DNA from: Bdellovibrio sp.
GTDB lineage: Bacteria; UBA10199; 2-02-FULL-44-16; DYJF01
Reading direction: 5' to 3'
Length of the DNA stretch: 43,395 nucleotides
Assembly: GCA_020723205.1 (NCBI GenBank)
Contig: DYJF01000010.1
Location: 1 to 43,395 of the forward strand
Of the stretch, positions 1-8,390 are shown piece by piece. Every line of letters starts with the position of its first letter. The stretch's first letter is position 1. The notes below the pieces were generated by a model, which saw nothing but the letters and a program-made list of their open reading frames with translations, made no database searches and was not told the origin of the DNA. A program made the translations under genes and the position numbers.

Positions 1-1889
1 GGCTCACCGGCAGGCCCGTGCTCGCCGCCGATGAGATGGCGACTTCCAACCGCGACATGAACATGGCGACGATCCTTGCCATCGTTGCAGTCGCCGTCAT
101 CTTCATAGTTTCTTTCAAGAGCGCGGCGAGGCCGCTGCTCGCGATGTCCGCGCTGGTGATGGGCATCGCGTGGACATACGGTTTCGTAACGCTCGTCTTC
201 GGAACGCTCAATCTTCTCTCAATCGTCTTCGCCATCATACTGGTCGGCTCTTCGATAGAATACGGGATACACGTCGTGGCGAGATATCAGGAGGAGCTTG
301 CTAAGCACCGCCACATAGACGAGGCGGTGAAAAAAATGCTTTTGGCCGTCGGCAAGGCGGACCTGACGAGCGCGGCTACCACCGCCGGCGCGTTCGCGGC
401 GCTCCTGTTCACGAACTTCAAGGCGCTTCAGCAGCTGGGCGCGATAGCCGGGATGGGGATCGTGTTCTGCCTGACCTCGATGCTGGTGGTTTTGCCCGCA
501 ATGCTCGTGCTGCGCGACCACAAGCTCTACGGGAACAGGGCCGTGCCGGCATGGGCTACGCCCAAACCGGCGCTCAAGATCACGTTCATAACGAAGTGTT
601 ACAATCGTCCGGGCGCGCTTCTCGTCGGCGCCATCGTCCTGACGCTTGCGATCGCGCCCTTCGCAAGGAAGGTCACCTTCGACTTCAATCTCCTGAACTT
701 GCAGGCGAAGGGGATGGAGTCGGTCGAATACGAGAAAAAGCTCATAACGGAGTCGGACGAATCCACATGGTTCGCAAATTCAGTGGCCGGTACGCCGCAG
801 GGATCGGCGGAGATGAGCGCGAAGTTCAGGGCGCTGCCTGTCGTGAAAAAAGTGGACGACATCACGACCATCGTGCCGCTTGATCAGAAGGCGAGGATGT
901 TCCTCATCAGAAGGATGGCGCCCGCATTTTCGGGGATAGCGGCGCAAAGGCCGCGTGTTGATGCGGCGGTGGATGCGAAAGGGCTAGTGGAGAGCATGCT
1001 TCGATTCGACGGATCGCTCGAGCGCCTTGAGGAAGAGGCCTTTTCCGCAGGACGCATTGACGCGGTCGAAGAGCTCGAGGGCCTTCGCGAGCGCCTCACG
1101 GGGCTGGCTCGGAACATTGAAGAAACGCCTGAAGCGGCGGCGCGCATCGAGGGTTACCAGAAGGAACTGTTCGCGGACCTTCACGATAAGCTCTCACTTC
1201 TTGCGTCGGGAATGGACCCCAAGCAACTCAAGATGAAGGACCTGCCCGAATCCATCGTCAGGAGGTTTGTCAGTCCGAACGGAAAATACGCGATCTATGT
1301 GACGCCGAAAGAGGATATCTGGAACCCGCAAAATCTGGAGCAATTCGTGCGCGAGATAAGGGCGGTCGATCCGGAGGTCCTAGGAACTCCGGTCGAGGTC
1401 TATGAATCGGGAAGGATAATGATACGCGCGTTCCTCATATCGGGACTTCTCGCCTTCGTGCTCATCTTCGTGCTGGCGTTCCTCGATTTCAGATCGGTCA
1501 GGGCCGCGATGATGGCGGCTTTGCCGCTCCTGCTGGGCGGTCTCTGGCTCGTTTCCTTCATGGGACTTTTCAGGGTACCTTTCAACCTCGCCAATTTTTT
1601 CGCGATACCCATCATCATAGGCGTCGGCGTGGACAGCGGCGTGCATATAATACACCGTCTGAAACAGGAACGGGAGCTGACGGCCCTCGCCCGGGCGACC
1701 GGAACTTCGGTCATGCTCACGGCCTTAACGAACGCCATCGGTTTCGGGATGATGATGATCGCCTCGCACAGGGGGATAGCCGGTCTGGGAGAGATCATGG
1801 CGATAGGAACTATATGTTGCGCTGTGGCGGCTCTTCTTGTTATGCCTCCTATCGCATGGAGATTTTTGGGGTTCTACAGGGGGAGGTGA
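1..1889 (+). CDS. RND/MMPL-family exporter, 3' portion (cut by window start)
   Basis: Inner-membrane exporter of the RND superfamily, MMPL / hopanoid-transporter-like branch (HpnN or HAE3 type), which moves lipids or other hydrophobic compounds using the proton gradient. The reading frame is open from base 3, and upstream codons read L-T-G-R-P before the first possible GTG at 18, so the gene begins left of the window. A cluster of membrane helices comes first (about residues 25-170), including the loop with GSSIEYGIHV. A soluble periplasmic domain of roughly 250 residues follows, then a second helix cluster with the equivalent GVGVDSGVHIIHR motif. This two-fold repeat is typical of the family. 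The TGA stop lies inside the Shine-Dalgarno of the next gene, so the two are probably coupled. The substrate cannot be read from sequence. Confidence 0.88.
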   Translation, partial: LTGRPVLAADEMATSNRDMNMATILAIVAVAVIFIVSFKSAARPLLAMSALVMGIAWTYGFVTLVFGTLNLLSIVFAIILVGSSIEYGIHVVARYQEELAKHRHIDEAVKKMLLAVGKADLTSAATTAGAFAALLFTNFKALQQLGAIAGMGIVFCLTSMLVVLPAMLVLRDHKLYGNRAVPAWATPKPALKITFITKCYNRPGALLVGAIVLTLAIAPFARKVTFDFNLLNLQAKGMESVEYEKKLITESDESTWFANSVAGTPQGSAEMSAKFRALPVVKKVDDITTIVPLDQKARMFLIRRMAPAFSGIAAQRPRVDAAVDAKGLVESMLRFDGSLERLEEEAFSAGRIDAVEELEGLRERLTGLARNIEETPEAAARIEGYQKELFADLHDKLSLLASGMDPKQLKMKDLPESIVRRFVSPNGKYAIYVTPKEDIWNPQNLEQFVREIRAVDPEVLGTPVEVYESGRIMIRAFLISGLLAFVLIFVLAFLDFRSVRAAMMAALPLLLGGLWLVSFMGLFRVPFNLANFFAIPIIIGVGVDSGVHIIHRLKQERELTALARATGTSVMLTALTNAIGFGMMMIASHRGIAGLGEIMAIGTICCAVAALLVMPPIAWRFLGFYRGR

Positions 1890-1890
1890 T

Positions 1891-2577
1891 ATGCGCCTGA
1901 AGTTCTTCGTTGCGGCATTCGTTCTGACGTCGCTTCTGGCGGGCAACGCTGCCGCAGCGGACGACGCCCTACATGAGTCTGTCGATAAGGAGTACAGGCA
2001 TCAGCGCAGGTGGCAGAGCGAGATCAATATCTACGGCGGAGATTTCTTGGGCGACGAGTGGCACAACTCGTGGGACGCCGGCGCCAAATATTATATGCAC
2101 ATCAACAACACCTTCGCCGTAGGCGCGTCATATCTGTACACGCCCATCTACGCCGACAGCGATTCCACGTTCGCGAGGAGTCTCACGACGAAGAACACGC
2201 ACATCATCAACGCAGAGTTGACGATATCGAATGACGCGGCGTTCAGGGCGGGCTCGTCCGTGATCGAGTGCGATTTCTTCCTGACGCTCGGCGCCGGAAC
2301 GTTCTGGATCAACGGTTTTTATGAGCCGATGGGGATGATAGGGGGAGGGGTTCGCGTTTACACCCCCGTGCCGTGGTTCGCCCTGCGCGCCGACGTCAAC
2401 AATTACATTCACCCGACGCCCATCCCGGTCGGCGATACTATAAACGCCGACATCGCGTTCAATCTCGGCGTGTCGTTCATGATCCCGCCGAGGAAGTCTG
2501 TAGCCGACATCAAAGAAGAGAAGATGAGGAAGGAGAAAGAGGAAGCCGCGGCGGCAGAGGCGGCGGTCAAAAATTAA
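1891..2577 (+). CDS. Outer-membrane beta-barrel protein
   Basis: Secreted protein of 228 residues that very probably sits in the outer membrane. It starts with a clear signal peptide (Lys at 4, hydrophobic core, Ala-rich cleavage site near residue 22). The body alternates polar and hydrophobic or aromatic residues as in short barrel strands, with many Gly, Tyr and Asn turns. It resembles the outer-membrane beta-barrel domain proteins common in myxobacteria. The C-terminal 30 residues are an odd charged tail rich in Lys, Glu and Ala (from about KEEKMRKEKEE), probably outside the barrel. The ATG at 1891 was chosen because GGGAGG lies 5 bases upstream and the signal peptide begins there. An in-frame ATG at 1837 lies within the exporter gene. 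It is likely co-transcribed with the exporter, perhaps as an envelope partner. No function is known. Confidence 0.8.
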   Translation: MRLKFFVAAFVLTSLLAGNAAAADDALHESVDKEYRHQRRWQSEINIYGGDFLGDEWHNSWDAGAKYYMHINNTFAVGASYLYTPIYADSDSTFARSLTTKNTHIINAELTISNDAAFRAGSSVIECDFFLTLGAGTFWINGFYEPMGMIGGGVRVYTPVPWFALRADVNNYIHPTPIPVGDTINADIAFNLGVSFMIPPRKSVADIKEEKMRKEKEEAAAAEAAVKN

Positions 2578-2989
2578 GGACGACCGAGACGGTGTCTCCG
2601 TCGCTGTCCGGCACTTCAATGCCCGCGTCCGTTTCTATGCCTGTGTTTCCGTTCCCGAATATAAGCTTTCCATAGACGGTCAGTTTTGCGCCCTTTCCGT
2701 AGCGGATATCTGAAAAACTGAAAGAACCGAGCCCGTCGAAGACGTCCATGGTGAGGGACTTTGTGGGGTCGTCCGCCGGAACAACTTCGACCTGCAGCGC
2801 GGTTATGTCCTTCCCCCTGCAGGAATTACATGCGGCGGTTCCGAAAATGGAGAAAGTCGAAAGTTCCGCCTCGGGATAGCGCGTGAATGCGTCGCTGGTG
2901 TTGTAGTAAGGCGTCTTTCCGCTGCACGATACGGTCGCCAAAAGAAGCATTGCGGTCAACGCGGCGGCCTTGAGCATTCTGTTCATCAT
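2567..2989 (-). CDS. Small putative lipoprotein
   Basis: Predicted lipoprotein of about 140 residues, convergent with the barrel gene; the two 3' ends overlap by 11 bases. The N-terminus is a hydrophobic signal ending in T-V-S-C, an acceptable lipobox, so the mature protein should be lipid-anchored at that Cys. The rest is rich in beta-forming residues and contains a C-N-S-C pair (AACNSCRGKD) that could form a disulfide or bind metal. It ends DGDTVSVVLNF. Two adjacent ATG codons (2989 and 2986) are both plausible. A TTG 36 bases further upstream is in frame but puts a non-signal stretch before the hydrophobic core. I do not recognise a family. Confidence 0.6.
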   Translation of the reverse strand: MMNRMLKAAALTAMLLLATVSCSGKTPYYNTSDAFTRYPEAELSTFSIFGTAACNSCRGKDITALQVEVVPADDPTKSLTMDVFDGLGSFSFSDIRYGKGAKLTVYGKLIFGNGNTGIETDAGIEVPDSDGDTVSVVLNF

Positions 2990-3060
2990 GCATTTATGAT
3001 AAGCCCATATTTCAGAAAAAAGCAAGGCGGCTTAGGACGTTCGAAAACAGCCGGAATTCA

Positions 3061-3090
3061 TTGACAATACATCGTCTTATCGGCTAGTTA
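3061..3090 (+). promoter_or_regulatory. Candidate sigma-70 promoter, leaderless for the CsbD-like gene
   Basis: A perfect TTGACA at 3061-3066 is followed after 17-18 bases by a weak -10 (CTAGTT or TAGTTA, 3084-3090). The GTG start at 3098 falls 37 bases after the first T of the -35 box, so transcription would begin at or next to the start codon. There is no Shine-Dalgarno in front of that GTG. Confidence 0.45.
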
Positions 3091-3097
3091 GAAAAAA

Positions 3098-3328
3098 GTG
3101 CAAAAGGCCCGCTTGGAAAGATGTTGGGACGAAATGGTCCCCAAAATCGCCGACAAATGGGACCGGCTGACGAACCGCGATCTGGCCGGCGTAGGCGGGG
3201 ATTTCGACCGCATGGTCGAGCTCATAAGGCAGAGATATTCACCGTCGAGATCGAAGCTCTCCATCGAAGCGGAGATCAGGGATTGGGTCGTGGACCGTAT
3301 CGATGAGCTTGAGAAGGGCGCCGAATAA
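3098..3328 (+). CDS. CsbD-like stress protein
   Basis: Small protein of 76 residues matching the CsbD/YjbJ family of abundant stress-induced bacterial proteins. The pattern runs from residue 6: L-E-x-x-W, then K-W-D-R-L-T-N-R-D-L, then G-D-F-D-R-M-V-E-L-I-x-x-R-Y, then E-x-E-I-R-D-W. It agrees in order and spacing with the family's W..LT..DL..i.G....L...i...Y pattern. The GTG at 3098 is preferred because the first conserved Trp falls before the next in-frame ATG (3134). It has no Shine-Dalgarno and a TTGACA box 37 bases upstream, so it may be translated from a leaderless transcript. It probably heads a short operon with the DHS-like gene 12 bases downstream. The biochemical function of the family is unknown. 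Confidence 0.7.
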   Translation: MQKARLERCWDEMVPKIADKWDRLTNRDLAGVGGDFDRMVELIRQRYSPSRSKLSIEAEIRDWVVDRIDELEKGAE

Positions 3329-3340
3329 AAGGGAGGACGT

Positions 3341-4468
3341 ATGAAGGAGAAGAAAGAGTTTTCAGTGCTCGACAGGCCGTCCGGTTATAATTTTCCGGAG
3401 CTTTCGAAGGCGGATGCGGCGCGCAAGCGCGAGATACTCTCCGGCACCGTTGAGTCCGTCGATCTCGAGAAGATTAAGGACGTTGGCGATCTTGTGAACG
3501 CATACGGCAAGGCCTCCGTGCAGGCGAGGAACATAGGCACCTGTGCGAAGGTCTACGACAGCATGCTTTCCGATCAGGAACGCCCGACGATCATGCTGGG
3601 TCTGGCCGGTCCGCTGATAGCCGCGGGCCTTCGCAAGGTCATACGCGACATGGTAGCGCACAACCTGGTGGACGTCATCGTCTCCACGGGAGCGATACTC
3701 TATCAGGACCTCTATCAGTCGCAGAACTTCAAGCACTATACTGGCACGCCCAACGCGGACGACACGGTGCTGCGGGATCTGTATATAGACCGCATCTACG
3801 ACACCTATGTCGACGAGTCGCAGTTCTGGCGGCTCGACTGTTCCGTCGGGAGCTTTGCGGACAAGTTGCCGGCAGGAAGATATTCCAGCAGGCATTTCCT
3901 GCAGGAGCTGGGCGGCGCGATAAACGACGATCAGTCGATCCTCGCGACGGCTGCGCGGCACGGCGTTCCGGTCTTTTCGCCGGCGATAAACGATTCATCG
4001 ATCGGTATAGGGCTCACGGAGCATTATCACCGCTGTGTGAAGGAGAACCGCCGCGGCGTCACGATAGATTCCATACAGGACAACTACGAACTGACGCAGA
4101 TCGTGGTCAAGTCGAAGGCCACGGCCGCGGTATATATCGCCGGCGGTGTTCCCAAGAACTTCATCAACGACTCCGTAGTGATGGCCTATATCTTCAACAT
4201 GGACACCGGCGGGCACCGTTACGCCATCCAGCTCACGACGGACGTGCCGCACTGGGGCGGGCTCTCCGGCTCGACGCTTTCGGAGGCAACGAGTTGGGGA
4301 AAAGTCTCCAAACAGGCGACGCACTGCATGGCGTTCGTCGAACCGTCGGTCTCGCTGCCGCTCGTTGTCGGCTCCGTAATGAAGAAGTGGGCGGGCGCGA
4401 AGAGGCCGCGGCTCTCCTTCGAGTGGGATCCGCCGATACTTAAGAACCTCACTGTGTCGCCAAGGTAA
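3341..4468 (+). CDS. Deoxyhypusine synthase-family protein
   Basis: Homologue (375 aa) of deoxyhypusine synthase, which in eukaryotes and archaea transfers an aminobutyl group from spermidine to a lysine of eIF5A using NAD. Family hallmarks are clear: L-G-L-A-G-P near 87-91, V-S-T-G-A near 114-118, the active-site-lysine region A-G-G-V-P-K272-N-F-I-N, and the NAD-site segment W-G-G-L-S-G (305-310) followed by E-A-T-S-W-G-K (315-321). Bacteria lack eIF5A. Bacterial members are usually linked to polyamine chemistry, for example homospermidine or spermidine formation, so deoxyhypusine synthesis should not be assumed. GGGAGG lies 5 bases before the ATG. It sits between the CsbD-like gene and a CysH-like gene on the same strand, probably in one operon. 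A spermidine-synthase-like protein is encoded far away at 38.8 kb. Confidence 0.85.
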   Translation: MKEKKEFSVLDRPSGYNFPELSKADAARKREILSGTVESVDLEKIKDVGDLVNAYGKASVQARNIGTCAKVYDSMLSDQERPTIMLGLAGPLIAAGLRKVIRDMVAHNLVDVIVSTGAILYQDLYQSQNFKHYTGTPNADDTVLRDLYIDRIYDTYVDESQFWRLDCSVGSFADKLPAGRYSSRHFLQELGGAINDDQSILATAARHGVPVFSPAINDSSIGIGLTEHYHRCVKENRRGVTIDSIQDNYELTQIVVKSKATAAVYIAGGVPKNFINDSVVMAYIFNMDTGGHRYAIQLTTDVPHWGGLSGSTLSEATSWGKVSKQATHCMAFVEPSVSLPLVVGSVMKKWAGAKRPRLSFEWDPPILKNLTVSPR

Positions 4469-4487
4469 TAAGCCAAGCGGTCCCCAT

Positions 4488-5219
4488 ATGGATATTTCCG
4501 ATCTCGATCGCCTCACCTTAGGTGCAAATATGGACGAAAGGTCCGCGACCGAGGTCGTCAATTGGGCGTGGGACACCTTCAAAGAGGATCTTGTTCTTGC
4601 CTGCGGCTTCGTTGCCGACGACATGGTCCTTCTCGATATGCTCTCGCGGGTTGCCCCTTCGCTTAAGATCGCCGTTGTCGACTCCGGCCGTCTCTTTCCC
4701 GAAACATATGAGTTCATGGACAAGGTGTATGACCGGTACCGCTGCAAGGTCTCATTTTTCACTCCGGATACGGGATCTCTTCAGCGCTATTTATGTGCGA
4801 ACGGCCCCAACGAATTTCGCCACGACCATAAGTTGCGGCTCGACTGCTGCGAATTGAGAAGACATGAGCCGTTAAGGCGGGCCCTTGACGGTTGCAAGGC
4901 GTGGATGGCGGGCTTAAGACGTTCCCAGAGGGGAAAAAGGGCGTCAGTAGAAAAGGTCGCATTGGACGCAGTGCACGCGGGACTTGTCAAGATATGCCCG
5001 CTCGCGGACTGGAGCTGGGAACAGGTCTGGGCGTATGTGAAAGAACACAGCGTGCCCACTCATCCGTTCTATGAAAAGGGCTACATGAGCATCGGCTGCG
5101 CACCCTGCACTAGGCCTTCACGGTCGGGCGACGAGCGCGGGGGCAGATGGTGGTGGGAGGACCCCAAAGAGCGCGAGGACGGGATACATTTCACCTTCGA
5201 AGATGAACCATCAAAATAG
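4488..5219 (+). CDS. APS/PAPS reductase (CysH) homologue lacking the catalytic cysteine
   Basis: Member of the adenylyl-sulfate / phosphoadenylyl-sulfate reductase family (243 aa), which reduces activated sulfate to sulfite. The PP-loop-like nucleotide-binding fold is evident, with W[13 protein letters not shown] near 27-39. The four cysteines that bind a 4Fe-4S cluster in APS-specific enzymes are present (C120-C121 and C204-x-x-C207). The C-terminal W-W-W-E-D-P-K-E is also kept. The catalytic E-C-G-[IL]-H motif, however, reads E230-D231-G232-I233-H234: the nucleophilic Cys is Asp (codon GAC). Sulfite formation by the usual Cys-sulfonate route is therefore doubtful. An in-frame ATG at 4530 has a better ribosome site (AGGTG) and is an alternative start. 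The 3' end overlaps mnmG by 29 bases. No ATP sulfurylase or sulfite reductase gene is nearby. Confidence 0.82.
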   Translation: MDISDLDRLTLGANMDERSATEVVNWAWDTFKEDLVLACGFVADDMVLLDMLSRVAPSLKIAVVDSGRLFPETYEFMDKVYDRYRCKVSFFTPDTGSLQRYLCANGPNEFRHDHKLRLDCCELRRHEPLRRALDGCKAWMAGLRRSQRGKRASVEKVALDAVHAGLVKICPLADWSWEQVWAYVKEHSVPTHPFYEKGYMSIGCAPCTRPSRSGDERGGRWWWEDPKEREDGIHFTFEDEPSK

Positions 5220-6894
5220 ATATGGCAGCGGGCGTGACGCCCGGCATCCTCGATGCCTGCGCAAGCGTCACCGGCTTGATCTGCGTCAGCTTCTCGCGGA
5301 CCTCGTTCGACAGTCCGTTAACGGCGTCGTATGAGAAGTCTTTGGGAATCCGGAAATTTTCAAGCTCCTCGAACTTTGCGATGAGCCGCTCCTGCGACCT
5401 GATGTATCCGCCGTATTTTAAGCGGATGGCGGCCGCCTCGGTCACTTCAGCATCGAAGTTTCCATGGGGGGATCTGATCGCCTCGTCTATCGCATCTTTT
5501 TTTCTTTCAAAATGTTCCCACTCGTCGTCGCCGACGAGGCCGACCCGCCGGCCGGTTGGACGCAAACGTGCGTCGGCATTGTCCTCGCGCAGGGCCAGGC
5601 GGTGTTCGGCGCGCGATGTGAACATCCTGTAGGGTTCGTTCGTTCCCTTCGTGACGAGGTCGTCTATGAGGACGCCGATATATGCCTCGCTTCTCTTAAG
5701 AATAAGCGGTTCCTTTTCATGAAGCGAAATGGCCGCGTTGATCCCAGCGATCAATCCCTGCGCCGCCGCTTCTTCATAACCGGACGTGCCGTTTATCTGT
5801 CCGGCAAGATAGAGGCCTTTCACGGACTTCGTTTCAAGTGTGGGATAAAGCTGTGTGGGAAACACGAAATCATATTCAACCGCGTATCCCGGCTGGACGA
5901 CCTTCGCATTTTCGAGCCCCGGAACGGTCTTCAGTATTTTATACTGGATATCGAGGGGCAGCGAAGTTGAAAGTCCGTTGACGTATATCCAGTTCGTTCG
6001 GAGCCCTTCCGGCTCCAAAAAGAGCTGGTGACGTTCCTTATCGGAAAAGCGCACCACCTTGTCCTCGATGGACGGGCAATAGCGCGGTCCTACACCGGTG
6101 ATTTTTCCGGAATACAGAGGGGACCTTGCAAGATTGTCCGTGATCGCCCTGTGAGTTCTGTCGTTCGTGTAAGTTATAAAACACGATACCTGCGGAATAG
6201 GCGCGAATTTGTGAAAAAAGGAAAATCGCGGCGGCGGCTCGTCACCCTTTTGCTCCTGACATGCGCCGAAATCTATCGTCTCCTTTGCGAGCCGAGGGCA
6301 CGTGCCGGTCTTTAGACGGCCCATTTCAAGGCCCAGATTTTTCAGCGCAGCCGGAAGTCCGTGCGAAGCAATATCCCCGATCCGTCCGCCTTCCTTGTGT
6401 TCCATTCCGAAATGAAGGAGGCCGTTTAAGAACGTGCCGGTCGTGATGACGATCTTCTTTCCCGCAATGACGTCGTCACTAACCTTCACTCCGACAACGG
6501 CGTTATCTTGAACGATCAGCTCTTCGACCATCCCCTCAACGGTCGCGAGGCCCGGCTGACGCATGAGCGCCGCCTTCATGTATCCATGATACAGTGCCCT
6601 GTCCGACTGGCAGCGCGTGGAACGGACCGCGGGACCCTTGCTCATATTGAGGCGCCGGAACTGGATGCCTGTCGCGTCGGCGGCTCGTCCCATCTCGCCG
6701 CCCAGCGCGTCTATCTCGCGGACGATGTGCCCCTTCGCAAGGCCGCCTATCGCCGGATTGCAGCTCATCTCCGCGATGGTGTCCATGCGTCCGGTGACGA
6801 TAAGAACCTTTGCGCCCGTGCGGGCGGCCGCTAAAGCGGCCTCGCACCCAGCGTGTCCGGCCCCGACAACTATGATGTCATAGTTTGTGCTCAT
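5191..6894 (-). CDS. mnmG: tRNA uridine-5-carboxymethylaminomethyl modification enzyme MnmG (GidA)
   Basis: FAD-dependent subunit that, with MnmE, installs the carboxymethylaminomethyl group on wobble U34 of certain tRNAs using glycine or ammonium, methylene-THF and NADH. The N-terminal dinucleotide site is G11-A-G13-H-A-G16. The family signatures follow: [14 protein letters not shown], then G-R-L-K-T-G-T, then the second FAD motif G-Y-E-E-A-A-A-Q-G. The C-terminal MnmE-binding helical domain is present, with its conserved end S[10 protein letters not shown]. At 567 residues it is about 50 shorter than the usual 620 or so, and the shortage maps to the linker between the E-H-F-E-R-K and I-R-L-K-Y-G-G-Y-I segments. 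It is transcribed alone, convergent with the CysH-like gene. No Shine-Dalgarno is visible before the ATG. Confidence 0.96.
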   Translation of the reverse strand: MSTNYDIIVVGAGHAGCEAALAAARTGAKVLIVTGRMDTIAEMSCNPAIGGLAKGHIVREIDALGGEMGRAADATGIQFRRLNMSKGPAVRSTRCQSDRALYHGYMKAALMRQPGLATVEGMVEELIVQDNAVVGVKVSDDVIAGKKIVITTGTFLNGLLHFGMEHKEGGRIGDIASHGLPAALKNLGLEMGRLKTGTCPRLAKETIDFGACQEQKGDEPPPRFSFFHKFAPIPQVSCFITYTNDRTHRAITDNLARSPLYSGKITGVGPRYCPSIEDKVVRFSDKERHQLFLEPEGLRTNWIYVNGLSTSLPLDIQYKILKTVPGLENAKVVQPGYAVEYDFVFPTQLYPTLETKSVKGLYLAGQINGTSGYEEAAAQGLIAGINAAISLHEKEPLILKRSEAYIGVLIDDLVTKGTNEPYRMFTSRAEHRLALREDNADARLRPTGRRVGLVGDDEWEHFERKKDAIDEAIRSPHGNFDAEVTEAAAIRLKYGGYIRSQERLIAKFEELENFRIPKDFSYDAVNGLSNEVREKLTQIKPVTLAQASRMPGVTPAAISILMVHLRR

Positions 6895-6935
6895 GGTTAA
6901 CGAGCGGGCTTAAAGCATAAAAGGGGCGGCAATGG

Positions 6936-6964
6936 AAATAAAAAAGGCGGCCGGAAGGCCGCCT
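6936..6964 (-). terminator. Rho-independent terminator of the surface-protein operon
   Basis: On the minus strand an 8-bp perfect stem AGGCGGCC / GGCCGCCT (6945-6952 with 6957-6964, four-base loop) is followed by a run of six T. It lies 19 bases after the stop of the gene ending at 6983 and before mnmG, which separates the two transcription units. Confidence 0.9.
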
Positions 6965-6982
6965 GAATTATTGCCATTGAAT

Positions 6983-7744
6983 TTACTGTTTCTTCCGCAC
7001 CAATACGAGTGGAAGGGTGCAGACGGCCAAGATGATCGCCGAAACGATTCCGGTCGACGGGTTCGTGTTCATGATGCCGCAGCCCGCGCTGCCGTTCCAC
7101 TCTTGGACGATGGAGTCGAGGGGGATCTCGGCATAACTGACGTTCGGTCCTTCAAAGGACGGACCGCTTCCGGCGCATGGAGCCGAAGTCGTGCATGGAC
7201 AGGTGGGGCAGGAGGGCGAGGGCGCGGCGACGTCTATGCTCGGGATTTCCGGATGCGTGTCGTCACGGAAGACGGGCGGCCGTTCGATATCGCTTCCTTC
7301 CTCGTCCGGAACGTCTCCGACGTCAAGCGGAGGTCTGTCGGTTAGCGTCCCACCGAACCGCGAGCCCGGAACGTCAATTTCAGCGGGATCGTCCGGGACT
7401 GTTTCGGGCATGTCCGAAGGGATATCGAGATCGCGGCAGCGCAAAGGATCGCGCAGACAGTCTTCCACCGCGTGCCTAGGGTCGAAATGCGAAATGACAT
7501 CGTCTTCGGCATCCGAGGTTCCGGAAGGAGTAAAGGGTGTCGCTTCAACATTTGCGGGTTTCAATTCGATATCGGTATCGCTGTCGTTTGTGACAAAGGC
7601 CTCATACGCCGGCTTGACCGCTTCAATGTCGGGAGCGTCATCTTTCACGAAGGCCTGATATTCCGTATAAAGGACGAAATCTCCGGCGAACGCGGCCGGA
7701 GATATGAAGATCATTGTTATCGCGGCAAGTAATATTTTTTTCAT
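6983..7744 (-). CDS. Secreted acidic protein with C-terminal sorting-type tail
   Basis: Exported protein of 253 residues with no recognised catalytic domain. It has a signal peptide (M-K-K start, hydrophobic core, cleavage near A-F-A-G). The mature region is low-complexity and very rich in Asp, Glu and Pro, and a Cys-rich patch P-S-C-P-T-C-P-C-T-T lies near 180. The C-terminus has the layout of a protein-sorting signal: a Gly-Cys-Gly, an 8-residue spacer, a hydrophobic helix of about 20 residues, and a basic end (V-R-K-K-Q). The same layout ends the neighbouring upstream gene. It resembles the MYXO-CTERM and related Cys-containing tails cut by dedicated membrane proteases in deltaproteobacterial groups. 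It is 22 bases downstream of the gene ending at 7767, so the pair forms an operon closed by the terminator at 6936-6964. The role is probably at the cell surface; the function is unknown. Confidence 0.68.
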   Translation of the reverse strand: MKKILLAAITMIFISPAAFAGDFVLYTEYQAFVKDDAPDIEAVKPAYEAFVTNDSDTDIELKPANVEATPFTPSGTSDAEDDVISHFDPRHAVEDCLRDPLRCRDLDIPSDMPETVPDDPAEIDVPGSRFGGTLTDRPPLDVGDVPDEEGSDIERPPVFRDDTHPEIPSIDVAAPSPSCPTCPCTTSAPCAGSGPSFEGPNVSYAEIPLDSIVQEWNGSAGCGIMNTNPSTGIVSAIILAVCTLPLVLVRKKQ

Positions 7745-7766
7745 CTTTATCTCGCAGTTCTCCCTT

Positions 7767-8357
7767 TTACTTTCTGCGCCTGATCGTCATCGGAACAAGC
7801 GACAGTGCAAGGACCACCACCGAGAGGATGTTCGCATGTGAGACGTTTCCCGCCATACTGCAACCTCCGCCCCACGCCTCGCCCGACGCCTCGGGGCCGG
7901 TCGTTTCGTCGCCTGTGGCCTCGTCATCCACAATGCGGTCGCCTGTGATAATGGGATCGAGCGGCGCTACCGGACAACCGTCGGACGTATCCGCGGCTTC
8001 ATCGATGCAAGCATCGGCATCGTCATAGATCCCGTCCAGGTCCGTATCGGGACAGCCGTTTTCGTTAACTGTCGCGTCGGCCGCAGTTTCTGCGCAGAGG
8101 TCCGCCGAATCCTTGACACCGTCGGCGTCCGCATCGGGGCAGCCGTTCGTTTCGACAGGCCCCGCTTCAGACACACATTCATCAGCGCTCTCCACCACTC
8201 CGTCGCCGTCAGAATCGATAGAATCAAGAAAGGAGCTTGTGGGGGAGCAGACTTCCGGGTTCAGTTCGCAGAATGTGGGGAAGTGCCACGCACTGGCATT
8301 CGCCCCGATAAGCAGGCCGATCGAGAGCACCGCTGCAAAAACAAAAAATTTCTTCAT
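7767..8357 (-). CDS. Secreted thrombospondin type-3 repeat protein with C-terminal sorting-type tail
   Basis: Exported protein of 196 residues. A signal peptide ends near A-N-A-S-A. The mature part carries three calcium-binding thrombospondin type-3 repeats, with cores D-S-D-G-D-G-V, D-A-D-A-D-G-V and D-T-D-L-D-G-I. Each is followed by D/A-x-A-D-x-C, so calcium binding with intra-repeat disulfides is likely. The tail is G-G-G-C-S-M, a short Asn/His spacer, a hydrophobic helix of about 18 residues and a final R-R-R-K. This Gly-Cys-Ser plus helix plus Arg pattern is that of MYXO-CTERM-like sorting signals. GGAGGTG precedes the ATG by 3 bases, and a near-consensus sigma-54 promoter lies 34-49 bases upstream. 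First gene of a two-gene operon. Confidence 0.78.
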   Translation of the reverse strand: MKKFFVFAAVLSIGLLIGANASAWHFPTFCELNPEVCSPTSSFLDSIDSDGDGVVESADECVSEAGPVETNGCPDADADGVKDSADLCAETAADATVNENGCPDTDLDGIYDDADACIDEAADTSDGCPVAPLDPIITGDRIVDDEATGDETTGPEASGEAWGGGCSMAGNVSHANILSVVVLALSLVPMTIRRRK

Positions 8358-8390
8358 AGCACCTCCAAATGGTTATTCACCCTTAGGAGT

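Noticed and set aside
4488-5219. Naming the gene cysH
   Set aside because: The catalytic cysteine is replaced by Asp, so sulfate-reduction activity is doubtful.
7967-8240. Short DNA repeats that might be a CRISPR array
   Set aside because: They are the coding repeats of thrombospondin type-3 units, uneven in length and within an open frame.
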